A stretch of 35,738 bases of DNA from Lachnospiraceae bacterium (GTDB lineage: Bacteria > Bacillota > Clostridia > Lachnospirales > Lachnospiraceae): contig JAGAOK010000094.1 in NCBI GenBank assembly GCA_017623815.1, positions 1-35,738 on the forward strand, read 5' to 3'. Made by a program: the position numbers and the translations under genes. Of the stretch, positions 8,933-16,735 are shown piece after piece; within the stretch, counting starts at the first letter, position 1, and each line of letters begins with the position of its first letter. The notes beneath the pieces are model-generated. The model was given only the letters and a program-made list of their open reading frames with translations. It was not told the origin of the DNA and made no database searches.

Positions 8933-8941
8933 ATTATACCA
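8933..8941 (-). promoter_or_regulatory. Extended -10 promoter for the class A PBP gene
   Basis: On the minus strand TATAAT (8938-8933) is preceded by TGG, giving an extended -10 about 26 bases before the ATG. Just upstream (8958-8973) a GGAAGA/TCTTCC hairpin with flanking T-rich sequence is present. No good -35 is seen. Confidence 0.5.
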
Positions 8942-9101
8942 AAAACCGCCATTAAAAGGAAGAAAAATCTTCCATATTAAAAATTGTTCACAATTTAAAA
9001 CACAGATATACGAGAAAAATTTTTTTCGCACATTTTTCGCACTATATGAGTTATGATAGTGAAAGGCCTTTCAAAAGATACGACGGATAGGTGGTGGACT
9101 T

Positions 9102-9635
9102 GTGGATAGAACAGAATATGAAAAAATAGCAGAGGAAAATCTGGATATGGTATACAGGATTGCACTCAGTCATACAGGAAAAGAAGCAGATGCAGATGAT
9201 GTCGTTCAACAGACGTTTTATAAACTTCTCGCATCTCCGGGGAAATTTGCGGATGAAGAACATGTAAAAAGATGGCTGATTCGTGTCTGCATCAATGAAT
9301 GTAACAGTATGTTTTCCGGATTCTGGAGAAAGAATGTACAGATGTTTTCGCAGATGGCTTCAAGGGAAGAAAAAGCTGAGTATGACCCGGGACAGGCGCT
9401 GTCAGGCGGAGAATACGGACAGGAAGATCCGGTGTTTGCACAGCAGGAAAAAAGAGAACTTTTAGAGGCACTCGGAAATCTTCCGCCGGTATTAAGAAGC
9501 GTACTTTATCTGTTTTATTACGAAGGATATAAAACACGGGAAATCGCACAGATTTTACATGTGCGCGAGGCTACGGTCCGAACCAGACTGGTCCGCGGAC
9601 GAAAATTGTTAAGAGAAGAACTGAAGGAGGCATGA
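9102..9635 (+). CDS. ECF-type sigma-70 family RNA polymerase sigma factor
   Basis: The 177-residue protein has the two domains of an extracytoplasmic-function sigma factor. Region 2 spans about residues 10-75, including a DADDVVQQTFYKLL stretch typical of the -10 recognition helix. Region 4 lies at about 115-172, ending in an EATVRTRLVRGRKLLR helix-turn-helix for -35 recognition. It would redirect RNA polymerase to an envelope- or stress-related regulon. The start is a GTG behind GGTGGTGG. It ends 4 bases before a small membrane protein that is probably its anti-sigma partner, and is divergent from the PBP gene. A specific auto-regulated promoter could not be identified. Confidence 0.9.
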   Translation: MDRTEYEKIAEENLDMVYRIALSHTGKEADADDVVQQTFYKLLASPGKFADEEHVKRWLIRVCINECNSMFSGFWRKNVQMFSQMASREEKAEYDPGQALSGGEYGQEDPVFAQQEKRELLEALGNLPPVLRSVLYLFYYEGYKTREIAQILHVREATVRTRLVRGRKLLREELKEA

Positions 9636-9639
9636 AAGG

Positions 9640-10161
9640 ATGGAAATGAAGGAAAAGTTCAAACAGACATTTGATGAGGTGCATGCGCCGGAGGACTTAC
9701 TTGGAAAGGTGATGGAACTGAATATGAAAAAGAGAGAATACAGGACAAGAAATCTGGTAAAAGCAGCCGTATGTGCACTTGCGATTACAACAGGAGTGTT
9801 TGCGGCGGGGAACGGAATCTGTTATGCGGCAACCGGAGAATCTCTTGTGACAACAGTAAAGATTATGGTAAACGGACAGCAGATACAGCCGGAAAATGTG
9901 AAATGGGAGAAAAACGGAGAGGAATACGAGGGAAGTATAATTCTTCCGAGTGAGGATGGTACATCGACCGGATTGTTTATTACGACGGATGAAAATCCGG
10001 AAGAAGTCGTAGTGGACATTGATGCGGAAACAGAAGTCACAGAAGATGGTACGGTAGAAGAAGTTGTAGTAATGGAAGTGGATGAAGAAGATGTAAATTC
10101 CGCAAAGTATGAGAAGAAAGAGGAAGCAAATTCTTCCGCGGATATGGACGGAACCGAATAA
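9640..10161 (+). CDS. Putative anti-sigma factor, single-pass membrane protein with acidic C-terminus
   Basis: The 173-residue product has a short cytoplasmic N-terminus (about 1-40), one membrane helix at about 41-60, and an extracytoplasmic part that becomes very acidic after residue 115 (many Glu, Asp and Val). No enzymatic motif is visible. The gene starts 4 bases after the ECF sigma gene, sharing an AAGGAGG site that overlaps the sigma stop region. The position and topology match cognate anti-sigma factors, whose N-terminal segment holds the sigma factor at the membrane until a signal releases it. The family resembles the DUF4179-type anti-sigma proteins, but the match is weak, so the role rests mainly on context. 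ATG 9646 is an alternative start. Confidence 0.65.
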   Translation: MEMKEKFKQTFDEVHAPEDLLGKVMELNMKKREYRTRNLVKAAVCALAITTGVFAAGNGICYAATGESLVTTVKIMVNGQQIQPENVKWEKNGEEYEGSIILPSEDGTSTGLFITTDENPEEVVVDIDAETEVTEDGTVEEVVVMEVDEEDVNSAKYEKKEEANSSADMDGTE

Positions 10162-10190
10162 TTCAGATATAATTGTTCCAGATTTGTTTT

Positions 10191-10219
10191 CGGAGTGCTG
10201 CGTGTATCGGAGCACTCCC
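10191..10219. repeat. Hairpin in the leader of the yigZ-like gene
   Basis: GGAGTGCT (10192-10199) and AGCACTCC (10211-10218) are perfect 8-bp inverted arms with an 11-base loop. No T-run follows, so it is not a standard terminator. It lies about 20 bases before the preferred start at 10240. Confidence 0.6.
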
Positions 10220-10239
10220 GACAGAAACGGAGCAGAGAA

Positions 10240-10854
10240 ATGAAAATTATTCTAGAGCAGGCAGAAGGAGAAATTATAGAAAAAAAATCCCGCTTCATTG
10301 CAACGATGTGTCCGGTAGAGTCACAGGAAGAGGCGGAGCAGTTTATTGCAAAGTGCAAAAAGAAATATTGGGATGCGAGGCATAACTGCAGTGCCTATGT
10401 CATCGGAGAACATAACGAAATCATGCATTCTTCGGATGATGGGGAACCGAGCGGAACGGCCGGAAGACCGATGCTTTCCGTGCTGGAGGGAGCAGATCTT
10501 CACAATGTAGCCGTCGTGGTGACACGCTATTTCGGTGGTGTACTTTTGGGAACGGGCGGACTGGTCAGAGCCTATCAGGGGGCAGTCAGCGCAGCCATTG
10601 CCAACTGCCGGATAGAAGAACAGATTGATCTGCAGCTTCTTTTGGTGACGGCAGAATACGGAGACGTCGGCAAAATCCAGTATTTTATGGAGCAAAAGCA
10701 GGAGTATCGCCTGGAGGAGACGGAATATACGGACAAAGTGGTGTTTCATGTCGCGGTTCCGGTAGAGATGACCGGACAGGCGGAGCAGGAACTGATTCAG
10801 CTGACCAGCGGAAAAGTCAGTATTGTAAAAGGTGATGTGGTATCATCGGTTTAA
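10240..10854 (+). CDS. yigZ: YigZ/IMPACT family protein (UPF0029)
   Basis: The 204-residue product matches the YigZ family along its length. The family signature is clear: a GEPSGTAGRPML stretch near residue 67 is followed by NVAVVVTRYFGGVLLGTGGL. The N-terminal half carries this signature and the C-terminal half is a ferredoxin-like domain. Eukaryotic IMPACT proteins bind GCN1 and actin and affect translation control; the bacterial role is unsettled and binding to nucleic acid or ribosomes has been suggested. The start is ATG 10240 behind GGAGCAGAGAA. A GTG at 10195 extends the frame but would place a strong hairpin inside the coding region. Confidence 0.88.
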   Translation: MKIILEQAEGEIIEKKSRFIATMCPVESQEEAEQFIAKCKKKYWDARHNCSAYVIGEHNEIMHSSDDGEPSGTAGRPMLSVLEGADLHNVAVVVTRYFGGVLLGTGGLVRAYQGAVSAAIANCRIEEQIDLQLLLVTAEYGDVGKIQYFMEQKQEYRLEETEYTDKVVFHVAVPVEMTGQAEQELIQLTSGKVSIVKGDVVSSV

Positions 10855-10872
10855 AAGGGCAGGGAGCAAAGG

Positions 10873-11397
10873 ATGAAACATACTTTTTTTCTATTTTTTA
10901 TTTTAATTTCAGTAGTTTGCTGCGGCTGCGGTAAGGAGCAGGAGACAGACGGATTAAAGGATGCGGGAAAGATCATGAGTGAGCAGACAGCAGATATGAT
11001 TCATATGCAGTCGGAGCCGGTGATTCGTGAAACAGCCACGGCCAGCGGTGTACGTGCACAGCTGACAGACCTTCAGCCGCTTATTCTTTATGTTTCTGCG
11101 AAGGAGGATGCAATCACCCAGATTTATGATGTGTATAAGGCAACCTTTACGACATCATCCGGCTATCAGACGGAGCGGTACATGGTTGCTTATTATAGAA
11201 ATGTAGAAATAAAGAATCCACTGTCAGAGGATGCGGTTATAAATTCCGAACCGCCAATCTGTGTCGGAGCCATGGTGGAGGTGGCAGCCGATGCACAGGA
11301 AGCGGGTTATATTTTCGGGTATAAAAGCAGACAGGATATGGAAGCAGATGTGCTTCGGAGTATGGATACCGGAATCACACATCAGATGGAAAAATAG
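10873..11397 (+). CDS. Small secreted lipoprotein, function unknown
   Basis: The 174-residue product begins with a charged Lys-His and a hydrophobic stretch to about residue 16, followed by a Cys-rich VVCCGCGK segment. This looks like a lipoprotein signal peptide, with Cys18 or Cys20 as the acylated residue, although the lipobox is not the standard LAGC form. The mature part has no recognised domain; it contains two regions of mixed beta character and a C-terminal polar helix. It starts 18 bases after yigZ behind GGGAGCAAAGG and is probably read from the same transcript. Confidence 0.65.
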   Translation: MKHTFFLFFILISVVCCGCGKEQETDGLKDAGKIMSEQTADMIHMQSEPVIRETATASGVRAQLTDLQPLILYVSAKEDAITQIYDVYKATFTTSSGYQTERYMVAYYRNVEIKNPLSEDAVINSEPPICVGAMVEVAADAQEAGYIFGYKSRQDMEADVLRSMDTGITHQMEK

Positions 11398-11421
11398 CGG
11401 TCTTTTCAGACCGCCTTTTTT
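11397..11421. terminator. Terminator between lipoprotein gene and typA
   Basis: GCGGTCT (11397-11403) and AGACCGC (11408-11414) form a stem with a TTTC loop followed by a T-run. It overlaps the lipoprotein stop codon and abuts the typA stop on the other strand. Confidence 0.85.
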
Positions 11422-13252
11422 ATGCCTTTTTAAAGGATGCTCTTTTCCTGAGCGTAGGATCCAGAATTTTCTTGCGGATACGCAGGCTTTCCGGAGTGAC
11501 CTCCAAAAGTTCATCGGTATCGATAAAATCAAGTGCCTGCTCTAAAGAAAGAATGCGTGGAGGAGACAGGCGAAGAGCCTCGTCCGCACCGGAAGAACGT
11601 GTGTTGGTAAGCTGTTTTTTCTTGCATACGTTAATCTCGACATCTTCTGATTTTCCGGTCTCTCCGATGACCATACCTGCGTATACTTTGGTACCGGCAC
11701 CGATAAAGAGCGTTCCGCGCTCCTGGGCATTGTAAAGACCGTAGGTGATGGCTTCGCCGCTCTCAAAAGCAATAAGAGATCCCTGACTTCGATACATCAT
11801 ATCGCCCTTGTACGGGCCATATCCATGGAAGGAAGTGTTAAGAATACCATTTCCTTTTGTGTCGGTCATAAATTCGCCGCGATATCCGATCAGACCGCGG
11901 GACGGAATGGAAAATTCCAGTCGGGTATAGCCACCGCTTGTCTGGCTCATTCCTAAAAGTTCTCCCTTACGGGCAGAAAGTTTCTGGATAACAGAACCGG
12001 AAAATTCTTCAGGGACATCGACATATGCGGTCTCCATCGGTTCAAGACGTTTTCCGTTCTCGTCGGTTTTATAGAGAACTTCAGCTTTGGATACGGCAAA
12101 TTCGTATCCTTCGCGGCGCATATTTTCAATAAGAACCGATAAATGCAGTTCTCCGCGGCCGGACACCTTGAAGGCCTCGGTGGTATCTGTCTCTTCAACG
12201 CGGAGAGATACGTCGGTATTCAGCTCGCGGAACAGGCGGTCGCGCAGATGGCGGCTTGTGACATATTTTCCTTCCAGTCCTGCCAAAGGAGAGTCGTTTA
12301 CCATGAAATGCATGGCAATGGTCGGCTCGGAAATCTTTTGGAACGGAATCGGTTGTGGCGAGGAAGGATCGCAGAGCGTGTCGCCGATACGGATGTCTGC
12401 GATACCGGAAATGGCAACGATGGAACCGATGCCTGCCTGCTTGACTTCCACCTTTTTTAAACCGTCAAATTCATATAATTTGGATACTTTTACCTTTTTC
12501 AGCTGATCCGGATCGTGATGGTTGACAATGGCAACCTCCTGATTAACAGAGATAGTTCCGTTATCGACTTTACCGACACCGATACGTCCGACATATTCAT
12601 TGTAGTCGATGGTGCTGATCAGAAGCTGGGTTCCTGCGTCTGAATCACCTTCGGGAGCCGGAATATAGTCAAGAATCGTTTCAAACAGAGGAATCATGTC
12701 TTTTCCCGGAGTATCCATGGAAAGAGAAGCTGTTCCGGCTTTTGCGGAGGCAAAAACAAACGGACAGTCGAGCTGCCATTCGTCAGCTTCCAAATCAATA
12801 AACAGTTCTAATATTTCATCAATTACTTCCGAAGGTCTTGCCTCCGGACGGTCAATTTTATTCACACAGACAATCACGGGAAGTTTCAAATCCAGTGCCT
12901 TACGCAGTACAAATTTTGTCTGTGGCATGGCACCTTCAAATGCATCCACGACAAGAATAACACCGTTGACCATTTTAAGGACACGTTCCACTTCACCGCC
13001 GAAGTCAGCATGTCCCGGCGTATCAATAATATTTATTTTGGTGTCTTTGTACATAACTGCTGTATTCTTTGAAAGGATTGTAATACCGCGCTCACGCTCA
13101 ATATCATTAGAATCCATGACACGCTCGGCCACCTCGGCACCGGCGCGGAACACGCCGCTTTGTTTCAATAATTCATCCACCAGTGTTGTTTTGCCGTGGT
13201 CGACATGTGCTATGATCGCTACATTTCGAATATCATTTCTTTTTGTTTTCAT
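11420..13252 (-). CDS. typA: Ribosome-associated GTPase TypA/BipA
   Basis: The 610-residue product is a full-length translational GTPase of the TypA/BipA family. It helps 50S assembly and adaptation to low temperature and stress by binding the ribosome at the EF-G site. The G-domain motifs are intact: AHVDHGKTTL near residue 15 (G1), RERGITI (G2), DTPGHADFGGEV (G3) and NKID (G4). These are followed by a domain II beta barrel and a C-terminal part with GLIGYRGEF, diagnostic for TypA. The start ATG lies behind AGAGGCGATAGG. It is monocistronic here, divergent from the SSB-like gene. Confidence 0.96.
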   Translation of the reverse strand: MKTKRNDIRNVAIIAHVDHGKTTLVDELLKQSGVFRAGAEVAERVMDSNDIERERGITILSKNTAVMYKDTKINIIDTPGHADFGGEVERVLKMVNGVILVVDAFEGAMPQTKFVLRKALDLKLPVIVCVNKIDRPEARPSEVIDEILELFIDLEADEWQLDCPFVFASAKAGTASLSMDTPGKDMIPLFETILDYIPAPEGDSDAGTQLLISTIDYNEYVGRIGVGKVDNGTISVNQEVAIVNHHDPDQLKKVKVSKLYEFDGLKKVEVKQAGIGSIVAISGIADIRIGDTLCDPSSPQPIPFQKISEPTIAMHFMVNDSPLAGLEGKYVTSRHLRDRLFRELNTDVSLRVEETDTTEAFKVSGRGELHLSVLIENMRREGYEFAVSKAEVLYKTDENGKRLEPMETAYVDVPEEFSGSVIQKLSARKGELLGMSQTSGGYTRLEFSIPSRGLIGYRGEFMTDTKGNGILNTSFHGYGPYKGDMMYRSQGSLIAFESGEAITYGLYNAQERGTLFIGAGTKVYAGMVIGETGKSEDVEINVCKKKQLTNTRSSGADEALRLSPPRILSLEQALDFIDTDELLEVTPESLRIRKKILDPTLRKRASFKKA

Positions 13253-13431
13253 CCTATCGCCTCTTTTTTCTTTTTTTCACTGCTTTTTTTACACTCAAAC
13301 GACATAAGTCTACCACAAATGTCGCAAAATGCAACACTACGTCGATGAAACAAAGACATAAAAATAGAATTTCCACATAAATTTATATAGCATGACAGGA
13401 AAAAATTCTTGACTAAGAAGGGAGAACAAAA

Positions 13432-14109
13432 ATGACAGATAAGGTAATTGAAAACAATCAGGTAGTAGTAATCGGAGAAATCGTGGGAGATTTTGTGTAC
13501 AGTCATGAGATATTCGGGGAAGGATTTTATATGGTAGATCTTCTTGTACCAAGGCTCAGTGATTCGTCCGATCTGATTCCGCTCATGGTTTCTGAAAGGC
13601 TGATGGATGTGGAAAAGGATTATCGCGGGCAGGCGATTATGGTAAGCGGACAGTTTCGCTCGTACAATCGTCATGAGGAGCACAAAAACCGCTTGATTTT
13701 GTCTGTGTTTGTAAGGGAAGTGGAATTCCTGGAAGATATGGATGATGCAGAAAAGACAAATTATATTTTTCTGGATGGTTATATCTGCAAAGAACCGATT
13801 TATCGAAAAACACCGCTTGGCAGAGAAATTGCAGATATTTTACTTGCAGTAAATCGTCCGTACGGAAAAAGTGATTACATACCTTGTATCAGCTGGGGAC
13901 GCAATGCCAGATATTCCAGCAGTTTCCGCATAGGAGAAAGATGCAGAATCTGGGGAAGGATTCAGAGCAGGGAATATATGAAAAAATTGTCTGAAGATGA
14001 GGTGGAAAAAAGAGTCGCATATGAAGTAAGTGTAAGCAAACTGGAGCTTGTGGATGAAGAAGAGGAGTTGCAGATGAGTGAAAATTGTGCTATGATGCCG
14101 GAAGTATGA
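13432..14109 (+). CDS. Double OB-fold single-stranded DNA-binding-like protein
   Basis: The 225-residue protein appears to hold two OB folds. The first covers about residues 8-100. The second, about 115-205, has a stretch GREIADILLAVNRPYGKSDYIPC that closely resembles the core strand pattern of bacterial SSB proteins. The C-terminus lacks the acidic DDDIPF-type tail by which canonical SSB recruits partners, although an acidic EEEEL segment is present near residue 213. It is therefore a divergent SSB relative, and the main ssb gene is expected elsewhere. The start is ATG 13432 behind AAGGGAG. Its direct neighbour downstream is cobO, 50 bases away. Confidence 0.7.
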   Translation: MTDKVIENNQVVVIGEIVGDFVYSHEIFGEGFYMVDLLVPRLSDSSDLIPLMVSERLMDVEKDYRGQAIMVSGQFRSYNRHEEHKNRLILSVFVREVEFLEDMDDAEKTNYIFLDGYICKEPIYRKTPLGREIADILLAVNRPYGKSDYIPCISWGRNARYSSSFRIGERCRIWGRIQSREYMKKLSEDEVEKRVAYEVSVSKLELVDEEEELQMSENCAMMPEV

Positions 14110-14159
14110 GGTGTGCGAAATCCCGGCAGTAAGTTAGGGGATGCGCAAAGAGGTGAAGC

Positions 14160-14657
14160 ATGGAACAGGGAAAGATACACATTTTTACCGGTGACGGGCA
14201 CGGAAAAACACCGGCTGCCATCGGTGAAGCAATTTACGCTGCCGGAAATGATAAATCCGTGGTGATTATTCAGTTTTTAAAGGCGGATGCGCTTATGGAT
14301 GCAGAGTATTTAAAACGTCTGGAGCCGGAAATTAAGTTTTTCCGTTTTGAGAAGGCGACGGAAGATTACGCGGATCTGGATGAGAAAGCGCGCGAAGAAG
14401 AGAAGATGAATATCGTAAACGGTCTTCACTTTGCCAAGAAAGTATTGTCCACCGGTGAATGTGATCTGCTGATTTTGGATGAAGTACTCGGTCTTTTGGA
14501 TATCGGTATTATCACGGTAGAGGAATTGAAAACGATATTGGAAGCAAAGGATGAGGAGACAACGGTCATCATGACCGGAATACAGCTCAGCGATGAACTG
14601 TGTCTGCTCGCCGATGAGGTCTCCAAAATCGAGACGGTGAATTTTAAAGTGTTTTAA
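14160..14657 (+). CDS. cobO: Cob(I)alamin adenosyltransferase, CobO/BtuR type
   Basis: The 165-residue product is a P-loop ATP:corrinoid adenosyltransferase that makes the coenzyme form of vitamin B12. The N-terminal GDGHGKTPAA is the family's unusual P-loop (commonly GNGKGKTTA). The segment LLILDEVLGLLD near residue 103 is the Walker B-like region seen in CobO. The Pro after the P-loop Thr is a small departure from consensus. It is shorter than the roughly 180-200 residues of the enteric enzymes but matches compact clostridial versions. No other cobalamin gene is nearby, so it probably serves salvage of imported corrinoids. Confidence 0.88.
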   Translation: MEQGKIHIFTGDGHGKTPAAIGEAIYAAGNDKSVVIIQFLKADALMDAEYLKRLEPEIKFFRFEKATEDYADLDEKAREEEKMNIVNGLHFAKKVLSTGECDLLILDEVLGLLDIGIITVEELKTILEAKDEETTVIMTGIQLSDELCLLADEVSKIETVNFKVF

Positions 14658-14663
14658 CAAAGG

Positions 14664-14692
14664 AAAACTCCGGTATGCGCCGGAGTTTTTTA
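14664..14692 (+). terminator. Terminator after cobO
   Basis: AAAACTCCGG (14664-14673) and CCGGAGTTTT (14680-14689) form a 10-bp stem with a 6-base loop and a T-tail. Confidence 0.9.
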
Positions 14693-14729
14693 TTACCAAC
14701 ATATACTAAAAGGATTGCTGTAAAAAGGA

Positions 14730-14758
14730 TTGACAGATAGAAAGAAGGGTGCTATGCT
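14730..14758 (+). promoter_or_regulatory. Sigma-A promoter of the dapA-dapB-fbp transcript
   Basis: TTGACA (14730-14735) and TATGCT (14753-14758) are separated by 17 bases. The -10 carries the TGC extension. Transcription would start near 14765, about 35 bases before the lysine riboswitch. Confidence 0.8.
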
Positions 14759-14799
14759 TGCAATAAGTTCTGATATATAAGCAGAGCTGTCAATAGGAA

Positions 14800-14966
14800 A
14801 TAGATAGAGGTCGCGTGTTTCATCAGTAGATTCCGGGATGCAGCAGATGCAGATGAAAGGAATGGAAAGGGGAAGACGCCGAAAGGAGACGGGACTGCAC
14901 CGTTTGCCTTGGGCATACAGTTAACAGCTGTATGACTGTCATCAGTATTGATGGGGAGCTATCGGA
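14800..14966 (+). promoter_or_regulatory. Lysine riboswitch (L-box)
   Basis: This 165-base leader has the L-box layout. P1 is formed by GATAG (14803-14807) and CTATC (14959-14963), and GAGGTCGCG immediately follows the 5' strand of P1. The highly conserved GGGGAAGACGCCGAAAGG core is present near 14868-14885. A late hairpin CATACAG...CTGTATG is followed by GACTGTCA. These match the known lysine-sensing aptamer of Firmicutes lysine genes. Binding of lysine is expected to favour the terminator just downstream and reduce dapA expression. Confidence 0.92.
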
Positions 14967-14976
14967 ACAGGATTTT

Positions 14977-15014
14977 AAAGTCGGCTCTTTCCATGTCGGC
15001 TTTTTCTTTGTTTT
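14977..15014 (+). terminator. Riboswitch-controlled terminator
   Basis: AAAGTCGGC (14977-14985) pairs with GTCGGCTTT (14995-15003) using seven Watson-Crick and two G-U pairs, with a 9-base loop and then a T-rich tract (15001-15014). It lies between the L-box aptamer and the dapA ribosome binding site. Confidence 0.75.
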
Positions 15015-15046
15015 ATTCACTTATTTATGAAAAAGGAGGAAGTAAT

Positions 15047-15934
15047 ATGTCAATTTTTACAGGAGCAGGAGTTGCTATTGTTACACCGTTTCACGAGGAC
15101 GGCAGCGTAAATTATGAGGCATTCAAAAAACAGATTGAACTTCAGATTGAAGGCGGAACAGACGCAATCATCGTGTGCGGAACTACCGGAGAAGCTTCTA
15201 CACTTTCCCATGAAGAGCATCTGGAAGTAATCCGTTATTGTATCGAGGTTGTAAACAAACGTATCCCGGTTGTGGCAGGTACCGGTTCTAACTGCACGGA
15301 AACAGCCATTTATTTATCAAAAGAAGCAGAAAAAGCAGGAGCAGACGGACTTTTGATTGTGACACCATATTACAACAAATGTACACAAAAAGGTCTTGCA
15401 GAGCATTTTACAATGATTGCAGAGGCGGTTAATATTCCGATTATTCTTTATAATATTCCGGGAAGAACGGGCGGCGTATTTATTCAGCCGGAAACAGTAG
15501 TAAAACTTTGCAAAGAAGTACCGAATATCGTAGGTGTAAAAGATGCGACAGGTAACATTTCAAACGTTGCAAAACTTCTTTCCATTGCAGACGGATGTGT
15601 GGATGTATACAGCGGAAACGATGATCAGATTGTTCCGATTCTTTCCCTTGGCGGAAAAGGCGTAATTTCGGTTCTTTCCAATGTGGCACCGCAGCAGACA
15701 CATGATATCTGTGCAAAATATTTTGAAGGCGATGTAGAAGGAAGCCGTAAAATCCAGCTCGATGCAATTGAGCTGATCGATGCACTCTTCTGTGAAGTAA
15801 ATCCGATTCCGGTGAAAAAAGCCCTGAATCTGATGGGACTCGAGGCAGGACCTATGAGAAGACCATTGACAGAGATGGAACCGCAGAATGCAGACAGACT
15901 TGCTACAGCCATGAAAGGCTTTGGCATATTATAA
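15047..15934 (+). CDS. dapA: 4-Hydroxy-tetrahydrodipicolinate synthase
   Basis: The 295-residue enzyme condenses pyruvate with aspartate semialdehyde, the first committed step to diaminopimelate and lysine. The family motifs are intact. TTGEASTL near residue 45 binds the pyruvate carboxylate. The Tyr in ILYNIPGRTG near 135 is the catalytic proton relay. The Lys in VGVKDATGN near 163 forms the Schiff base. The start is ATG 15047 behind AGGAGGAAG; the open frame runs 33 codons further upstream, but that part is the riboswitch terminator. It heads the dapA-dapB-fbp cluster under the lysine riboswitch. Its product feeds both lysine and peptidoglycan. Confidence 0.97.
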   Translation: MSIFTGAGVAIVTPFHEDGSVNYEAFKKQIELQIEGGTDAIIVCGTTGEASTLSHEEHLEVIRYCIEVVNKRIPVVAGTGSNCTETAIYLSKEAEKAGADGLLIVTPYYNKCTQKGLAEHFTMIAEAVNIPIILYNIPGRTGGVFIQPETVVKLCKEVPNIVGVKDATGNISNVAKLLSIADGCVDVYSGNDDQIVPILSLGGKGVISVLSNVAPQQTHDICAKYFEGDVEGSRKIQLDAIELIDALFCEVNPIPVKKALNLMGLEAGPMRRPLTEMEPQNADRLATAMKGFGIL

Positions 15935-15946
15935 GGAGACCGGAGT

Positions 15947-16708
15947 ATGACAAGAGTAATTATGCACGGCTGTAATGGTCGTATGGGACAAAATATTACA
16001 AGACTGATCGAGGCAGATGCGGCAATCGAAATCGTGGCAGGTATTGACGCATTTGACGGTATTACAAATACCTATCCGGTATTTAAAAGTATTGCGGAGT
16101 GTGATGTGGAAGCAGATGTGGTAATCGATTTTGCAGCCGCGGCTGCAGTGGATGCGCTTCTTGATTACTGCGCAGAAAAACAGATTCCGGTGGTACTTTG
16201 CACAACGGGGCTGACCCCGGAACAAATCAATAAAGTGCAGGAGACATCCCAAAAAGTGGCAGTGCTTAAATCGGCAAATATGTCGATGGGCATCAATCTG
16301 CTTCAGAAAGTATTAAAGGATATTTCTCCGATTCTTGCAGAAGCAGGCTTTGATATCGAAATCGTGGAAAAACACCACAATCAGAAAAAGGATTCACCGA
16401 GCGGAACCGCACTTGCACTTGGCGATTCGATCAACGAGGCATTTGAGGAGAAATTTGATTATGTGTATGACAGAAGTGACCGCAGCATTGCAAGACCGAA
16501 ACAGGAAATCGGTTTTTCAGCGGTAAGAGGCGGTACGATTGTCGGCGATCACGATGTCATTTTTGCAGGTGAGGACGAGGTGATTACATTGTCGCACCGT
16601 GCATATTCCAGAGCTGTTTTCGGAAAGGGTGCGATTCAGGCAGCAAAATTCCTGGCAGGCAAACCTGCGGGAATGTATGATATGAGTGACGTGATAAATG
16701 CAGGGTAA
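15947..16708 (+). CDS. dapB: 4-Hydroxy-tetrahydrodipicolinate reductase
   Basis: The 253-residue product reduces the DapA product with NAD(P)H in the diaminopimelate pathway. The N-terminal Rossmann motif GCNGRMGQ is at residues 8-15. The DapB signature VEKHHNQKKDSPSGTAL near residue 141 supplies the catalytic His and Lys and the substrate-binding loop. The gene starts 12 bases after dapA behind GGAGACCGGAGT, so the two are translated from one message and respond together to the lysine riboswitch. Confidence 0.97.
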   Translation: MTRVIMHGCNGRMGQNITRLIEADAAIEIVAGIDAFDGITNTYPVFKSIAECDVEADVVIDFAAAAAVDALLDYCAEKQIPVVLCTTGLTPEQINKVQETSQKVAVLKSANMSMGINLLQKVLKDISPILAEAGFDIEIVEKHHNQKKDSPSGTALALGDSINEAFEEKFDYVYDRSDRSIARPKQEIGFSAVRGGTIVGDHDVIFAGEDEVITLSHRAYSRAVFGKGAIQAAKFLAGKPAGMYDMSDVINAG

Positions 16709-16735
16709 AACCCAGGCGCGACAGAAGGAGCCAAT

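Noticed and set aside
10191-10219. Rho-independent terminator before the yigZ-like gene
   Set aside because: The stem is good, but no T-run follows in either direction; kept only as a leader hairpin.
12696-13307. 203-residue plus-strand frame
   Set aside because: Opposite the N-terminal GTPase domain of typA; Ser/Thr-rich shadow with no motif.
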